Below are positions 5,346 to 9,960 of a DNA stretch of 9,960 nucleotides, in pieces. The stretch comes from an uncultured Bacteroidota bacterium (GTDB lineage Bacteria > Bacteroidota > Bacteroidia > UKL13-3). Under the pieces are notes generated by a model, which made no database searches, was not told the origin of the DNA, and worked only from the letters and a program-made list of their open reading frames with translations. The DNA is taken from positions 1-9,960 of the forward strand of contig CAIUEQ010000116.1 in NCBI GenBank assembly GCA_903898215.1, written 5' to 3'. A program made the position numbers and the translations under genes. Positions within the stretch are counted from its first letter, which is position 1, and each line of letters opens with the position of its first letter.

Positions 5346-6278
5346 ATGAAAAAGATTTTAATAATTGATGATGTTCACCCAATATTAACAGATGGTTTGG
5401 GTGAATTAGGTTTTGATGTCAACTATCAACCTGATACTACTCGCGAAGAATTGTTGAACAACATAAGTGAATATGATGGTTTAATTGTGCGAACAAAAAC
5501 CAGCATTGATGAAATCGTATTAAAGAAAGCTGCTAACTTAAAATTTATTGCTCGTGCAGGATCGGGAGTGGATAATATCGACACAGATTATTGTGATAAA
5601 AATGGAATAGTTTATTTTAATGCTGGCGAAGCTAATGCTGATGCTGTAGCTGAACATACGCTCGGAATGCTATTATCCTTATTCGCAAATATTGTAAAGG
5701 CTGATGATGAAGTTCGCAATTTTATTTGGGACAGAGAAGGAAATAGGGGAGTGGAGTTAAAAGGGAAAACTGTTGCCATTATCGGTTATGGAAATACAGG
5801 AAAAGCTTTAGCCAAAAAGTTATCGGGTTTTGATGTAAAAGTTTTGGCATATGATAAATATTTAAAAGACTATTCAGATAATTTTGCCAAAGAATCATCG
5901 ATGAATGAAATTTTTGAACAGGCAGATGTGATTTCATTTCATATTCCACTTACTAAAGAAACAAAATATTTAGTAGATGAAAATTACTTGAATCAATTCA
6001 AAAAAAACATCTACTTATTGAATCTTTCTAGAGGAGAAATTCTCAATTTATCGCATTTACTTTTTGCTTTAAAAAACCGAAAAGTAACAGGATGTGGGTT
6101 AGATGTGCTCGAAAATGAAAAATTATCAACGATGAGTGATCACGAAAAACAAATTTTTAATACATTGAAAAATTCTTCTCAAACGATACTAACACCTCAT
6201 ATTGGAGGTTGGACATCAGAGTCATATGAGAAAATTTCAAAAGTTTTACTCCATAAAATTCAAGTGTTTAAATTCTAA
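5346..6278 (+). CDS. D-2-hydroxyacid dehydrogenase, phosphoglycerate dehydrogenase-like, short form
   Basis: A 310-residue NAD-dependent D-isomer-specific 2-hydroxyacid dehydrogenase. The N-terminal substrate domain (1-100) contains IARAGSGVDNID (68-79), characteristic of the phosphoglycerate dehydrogenase branch. The NAD-binding fold starts at VAIIGYGNTG (143-152, GxGxxG) and the strand-end Asp170 favours NAD over NADP. The catalytic triad is Arg229 (NLSRGEI), Glu256 (DVLENE) and His285 (TPHIGG). No ACT domain or other C-terminal extension follows, so the enzyme would lack serine feedback through ACT. A likely role is the first step of serine synthesis (3-phosphoglycerate to 3-phosphohydroxypyruvate), but serC is not adjacent and other hydroxyacids, including erythronate-4-phosphate, are possible. 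ATG 5346 (MKKILIIDD) is preferred to an in-frame GTG at 5331 because it begins right at the first strand of the fold. No clear promoter is seen. Confidence 0.85.
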   Translation: MKKILIIDDVHPILTDGLGELGFDVNYQPDTTREELLNNISEYDGLIVRTKTSIDEIVLKKAANLKFIARAGSGVDNIDTDYCDKNGIVYFNAGEANADAVAEHTLGMLLSLFANIVKADDEVRNFIWDREGNRGVELKGKTVAIIGYGNTGKALAKKLSGFDVKVLAYDKYLKDYSDNFAKESSMNEIFEQADVISFHIPLTKETKYLVDENYLNQFKKNIYLLNLSRGEILNLSHLLFALKNRKVTGCGLDVLENEKLSTMSDHEKQIFNTLKNSSQTILTPHIGGWTSESYEKISKVLLHKIQVFKF

Positions 6279-6387
6279 ACTCTTTAATGGGGATATTTAA
6301 TTAATGGTTAAATTTTGATTAATTACTCTAAATTAATTTAATTTACCGATTGATATTATTTTTTTACCATTTGTAAATCGTTGTTTA

Positions 6388-9300
6388 ATGAAAAAACTAT
6401 ACAGTCTTGTTCTGGCAATTATTCTTTTTAGTTTGTTTGCCAATGCACAATCACAATTAGGAGAACTTCGCGGAAAAGTGATTGATGCGAAAACAAAAAA
6501 GCCTATGGATTTTGTGAGCGTAGGAATTTTTCTTAATGGAATATTAAAGGCCACAGCAGTTACAGATGATGAAGGAAATTTTCTTGCAAAATCTCTACAA
6601 CCTGGAGGCTATGAAATAAAAGTTTCCTATATCGGATATCGTAATTCAACCGTTCAAAATATTGATGTGGTGAGCGATAAGATTCGCTTTCAAAATGTAT
6701 ACATGGAATCCAACGAAGGCGGAAAAGTTTTGGCAGATGTTGTTGTAATTAGCAAGCCACCATTAATCGACCCTGATGGAAAGCAAGGAAAAGTTGTTAC
6801 TTCACACGACATTCAAATCTCACCAACAAGAAATTTAAATATGATTGCCAATACCGTTGCCGGTGTTGAAGCAAGAGCAGGAGGAACTCCAAATTTTCGT
6901 GGAGCACGTGCTGATGGTACTGCATATTATATTGATGGTATGCGTGTAAATGCCGGTGCTACTTTACCAACAGGAGCAATTGATCAGGTTGATATTCTAA
7001 CAGGAGGTATTCCTGCACAATTTGGTGATTTTATCGGAGGTGCAATTTCTCAAACAACAAAATCACCTTCTCGTTATTTTCAAAAATATTTTGATTACAG
7101 AACGTCTACACCTTTTAATGGATATTTAGATAATTCGCAATACAACGATTTGCAACTTGGAGTTTCTGGTCCAATAAAAATTATCAATAAAGGAAAAGGA
7201 GATAAAGAAAGAGTATTGTTTGGATTTGCTGTAAGTGGTGAAGGAACATACGCACGATCGGGTATGGTTGCTACCGATATTTATAAAGTTAGCGATGATG
7301 TGTTAAAAAATCTTGAAGCAAAACCTTTAGTAAGAGCTTCGAATGGTGCATTTGTAAATAGTGCCGAATTTTTAACTAAAAATGATCTTGTAAAAGTTCC
7401 TTATACACAAAATGTTGCAGGACAAAGTTTTTTACTTTCAGGAAATTTCACTTATCAACCAGCCTCTAATATCAACGTTAAATTAGGTTACCAGGCAAAT
7501 TATTCTCGAGGCAGATCAGGAAGCTATTCTTCTTCATTGATGAATTACTCAAGCAATCCTTTGTCTACTAGTTATACTATCAGACCTTATATTCAGTTCA
7601 CTCAAATGTTTAATAATAAGAAAACAGATGAGGAAGCTAAAAAATCACTTATTGCTAATGCATATTATACCGTAAGACTTTCTTATGAGAGATTTTATTC
7701 TCATTCTGAAAACGCAGACTTTGGTGATAATATTTTTAATTATGGTTATGTTGGTCAGTTTAATACATATTCAACAAACATTTATACTCACGTTGATAAA
7801 ACATATTCTCAAACTGGTCAGCAACCAGATAAGTATACTTATTATAATACTAAAACAGGCAAAAACGATACATTATATTTAACTAATTATTGGAAACAAG
7901 AAGCACAACAATTTGATACGTTAACTACATTCAATCAAGCTAATATTAATACCGTAAGGGGAAATTATACTAAAGTTATTTATGATTATTTTAATCAGAA
8001 TAATTTAAGAATTCGTAGTTTGAGTGATATATCGGCTTTAGGTGGAATGAGAAATGGAGATGAGCCTCTAGGCATTTATTCAAATATGTGGACCAATGTT
8101 GGAACCAATTTGAGCGGATATGGAAAATCACAAAATGAAACATATGCATTATATGTGATGAGTGAAGCAAGTGTGGGAACAAATCCTAAAAGACGCCACG
8201 ATCTTCAGTTTGGTTTTACATATGAGCAACAAATTCAAAGAGGATATAGTTTAGGTGCTGCATCATTATGGTCGTTGATGAGACAATTGGTAAATCAACA
8301 ATTTGCTGGAAATGATTCTTCAAAAGCGATATTAAAATTTAATTCAAACGGAGTATTTCAAGATACTGTAAGATTTGCACCACTTATTGTTTCTGCTAAT
8401 CAAAAAGATTTTGACAAAAATTTACGTGCAGAATTAATTAAAACAGGAGCTACAGATGTTTATGGAAATCCAATAACTGCAACATCACGAATTGACGTTA
8501 ATCTTTACAACCCAAGTGTTTATAGATTGAATATGTTTAGTGCAGATGATTTGTTGAATAATGGAAACTCTTTGGTTAGCTACTACGGATTTGATTATTT
8601 AGGAAATTCAGTTACAGGAAAACAAAGTATTGAGAAGTTTTTATTGGACAGATCGATTGGAGCATTTCAACCAATTTATATGGCTGCATGGGTTCAGGAT
8701 AAATTTGTTTTCAAAGATTTGATCGTAAGAATTGGAGTTCGTATGGAAAGATATGATGCAAATCAATTGGTATTAAAAGATCCGTATTCACTTGCTCCAA
8801 TATATACTGTTGGTGATGTTCAGAGAAATAATTTATTGAGTTTAGGTTCAGCAATTCCTTCTAATATTGGAAGTAATTATGCTGTATATATCGATAATGA
8901 AAAACAAACTCCTGGTGAAACACATATTTCAGGTTTTAGAAATGGAAACGATTGGTATGATGCAAATGGAAATCCTGTTACCGATCCCAAAACATTGTAT
9001 ATAAATTCAGTGAATAACTACCGCTCAACAATTAGCCGCAATGTGCCTTATTTAGTTAATGCAGGACAAAAACTTCCTAGCGCTGCTTCGTTTACAGATT
9101 ATATTCCTGATGTTAAATTTTTACCACGTGTTTATTTCTCTTTCCCAATTTCATCAACAGCTCAGTTTTTCGGAACTTATGATGTATTGGCACAACGACC
9201 AACTCAGGGATTAAACGTTGCTCGTTTTGATGATTACTATTATTTGAATAACAAGCTTACACAAACAATAGGAAATCCTGATTTGAAAATGACACAAGTA

Positions 9301-9960
9301 ACGGATTACAATATTGGATTCTCACAACAAATTTCTGATAACTCAGCTTTAAAACTTACAGCAGCATATCGTGAGTTTCGTAATTTGCTTCAAACATACA
9401 GATACGTTCAAGCATGGCCATACGATTATACCACATTCGGAAATTTAGATTTTTCAACTGTTAAAAGTTTAAGTGTAGAGTATCAGTTAAGAGATGCAGG
9501 AAACGTAAATATAAATGCAAGTTATACTCTTCAATTTGCTGATGGAACTGGTTCAAATGCCGGATCGAGTGCAAGTTTAGTTCAATCAGGTTTAGCTCAA
9601 CAAAGAAATATTTTCCCGCTTGATTTTGATACACGTCATGCTTTAAAAGGTGTAGTTGGATATGAATATAAACCAGGTAAAGATTACAATGGTCCAGTTG
9701 TAGGTGGTAAAAAAATATTTGAAAGAGCTGGCGTGAATATGATCTTTAATTATGTATCAGGTCGTCCTTATACTCAAATATTACAACCTATTACTACAAC
9801 ACAAGATGGAGTTGTTCAGCGTACTCAAGTAAAAGGAACATATAATAGTGCAAGTTTACCTTCACAATTTTATGTTGATTTAAATATTCAAAAGATTTTT
9901 ATTATGAGAAGCACAAACATCGAAGGTAAAACTTCAAACTATGCTTTACGTATTTATTTA
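6388..9960 (+). CDS. TonB-dependent outer-membrane receptor, 3' end outside window
   Basis: The frame is open for 1191 codons from ATG 6388 and runs off the window without a stop. Residues 1-20 are a signal peptide (MKKLYSLVLAIILFSLFANA, cleavage before Gln21). Residues about 25-100 form a carboxypeptidase-regulatory-like beta-sandwich (GKVIDAKTKKPMDFVSV, then VTDDEGNFL and YEIKVSYIGYR), common at the N-terminus of Bacteroidota receptors. ADVVVIS (116-122) is a plausible TonB box. The plug follows at about 137-226, with NFRGARADGTAYYIDGMRV and VDILTGGIPAQFGDFIGGAI as typical motifs. The rest is an aromatic- and Asn/Gly-rich beta-barrel with alternating strands (for example VYFSFPISSTAQFFGTYDVL). 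It imports a ligand across the outer membrane using TonB-ExbBD energy; the ligand cannot be told. No SusD-like partner is in view, but downstream sequence is missing. The AT-rich 109-bp gap upstream has no convincing promoter; TACCATTTG at 6365-6373 is one base too long for the -7 consensus. Confidence 0.93.
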   Translation, partial: MKKLYSLVLAIILFSLFANAQSQLGELRGKVIDAKTKKPMDFVSVGIFLNGILKATAVTDDEGNFLAKSLQPGGYEIKVSYIGYRNSTVQNIDVVSDKIRFQNVYMESNEGGKVLADVVVISKPPLIDPDGKQGKVVTSHDIQISPTRNLNMIANTVAGVEARAGGTPNFRGARADGTAYYIDGMRVNAGATLPTGAIDQVDILTGGIPAQFGDFIGGAISQTTKSPSRYFQKYFDYRTSTPFNGYLDNSQYNDLQLGVSGPIKIINKGKGDKERVLFGFAVSGEGTYARSGMVATDIYKVSDDVLKNLEAKPLVRASNGAFVNSAEFLTKNDLVKVPYTQNVAGQSFLLSGNFTYQPASNINVKLGYQANYSRGRSGSYSSSLMNYSSNPLSTSYTIRPYIQFTQMFNNKKTDEEAKKSLIANAYYTVRLSYERFYSHSENADFGDNIFNYGYVGQFNTYSTNIYTHVDKTYSQTGQQPDKYTYYNTKTGKNDTLYLTNYWKQEAQQFDTLTTFNQANINTVRGNYTKVIYDYFNQNNLRIRSLSDISALGGMRNGDEPLGIYSNMWTNVGTNLSGYGKSQNETYALYVMSEASVGTNPKRRHDLQFGFTYEQQIQRGYSLGAASLWSLMRQLVNQQFAGNDSSKAILKFNSNGVFQDTVRFAPLIVSANQKDFDKNLRAELIKTGATDVYGNPITATSRIDVNLYNPSVYRLNMFSADDLLNNGNSLVSYYGFDYLGNSVTGKQSIEKFLLDRSIGAFQPIYMAAWVQDKFVFKDLIVRIGVRMERYDANQLVLKDPYSLAPIYTVGDVQRNNLLSLGSAIPSNIGSNYAVYIDNEKQTPGETHISGFRNGNDWYDANGNPVTDPKTLYINSVNNYRSTISRNVPYLVNAGQKLPSAASFTDYIPDVKFLPRVYFSFPISSTAQFFGTYDVLAQRPTQGLNVARFDDYYYLNNKLTQTIGNPDLKMTQVTDYNIGFSQQISDNSALKLTAAYREFRNLLQTYRYVQAWPYDYTTFGNLDFSTVKSLSVEYQLRDAGNVNINASYTLQFADGTGSNAGSSASLVQSGLAQQRNIFPLDFDTRHALKGVVGYEYKPGKDYNGPVVGGKKIFERAGVNMIFNYVSGRPYTQILQPITTTQDGVVQRTQVKGTYNSASLPSQFYVDLNIQKIFIMRSTNIEGKTSNYALRIYL

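Noticed and set aside
6298..6325. TAATTAAT / ATTAATTA inverted repeat upstream of the receptor
   Set aside because: The arms are 8 bp and consist only of A and T in an AT-rich gap, easily expected by chance; not enough to call an operator.
6333..6554. Minus-strand frame across the start of the receptor gene
   Set aside because: It is antisense to the signal peptide and regulatory-like domain, which are clearly coding on the plus strand.
7685..8182. Short frames on both strands inside the receptor
   Set aside because: The receptor frame runs without a stop through this stretch; these are out-of-frame shadows.

Overview
The window looks like ordinary chromosomal DNA from a member of the Bacteroidota, perhaps a Chitinophagales or Sphingobacteriales relative; I cannot fix the genus. 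Evidence: the DNA is AT-rich, start codons follow A-rich leaders with no Shine-Dalgarno sequence, two promoters carry the Bacteroidota TAnnTTTG element, and a large TonB-dependent receptor has an N-terminal carboxypeptidase-regulatory-like domain.

Layout. Bases 1-258 are the C-terminal end of a short-chain dehydrogenase, cut by the window edge. Bases 259-732 hold no gene but are repeat-rich: a GC-phased heptamer array of about 24 units, a 98-bp tandem duplication and a perfect 11-bp hairpin, then the promoter of rplU-rpmA (ribosomal proteins L21 and L27, 733-1340), which ends at a strong intrinsic terminator (1364-1397). Bases 1398-1665, between convergent transcription units, hold a nested inverted repeat and a separate hairpin. 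The minus strand then carries pepA (leucyl aminopeptidase) followed by pdxA (vitamin B6 synthesis). The 69-bp gap between them is almost entirely a second heptamer array that abuts the pdxA start codon. pepA diverges from rsmA/ksgA (16S rRNA dimethyltransferase) across a 98-bp promoter region. An interspersed palindromic element lies between rsmA and a short D-2-hydroxyacid dehydrogenase of the phosphoglycerate dehydrogenase type. From 6388 to the window end runs a TonB-dependent receptor, open through 1191 codons and truncated by the edge.

The genes are mostly housekeeping: translation (rplU, rpmA, rsmA), cofactor and amino-acid metabolism (pdxA, the dehydrogenase), peptide turnover (pepA) and outer-membrane uptake. 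I see no defence system, mobile element with a transposase, CRISPR array or RNA gene.

The least ordinary content is in the intergenic DNA. Two arrays over 2 kb apart are built from 7-bp units beginning GC (GCAANNN and GCTAAAA types). Both unit flavours also occur as the tail of an ATCTGTGGC palindromic element present in three full or partial copies here, which suggests a common origin for the repeats.
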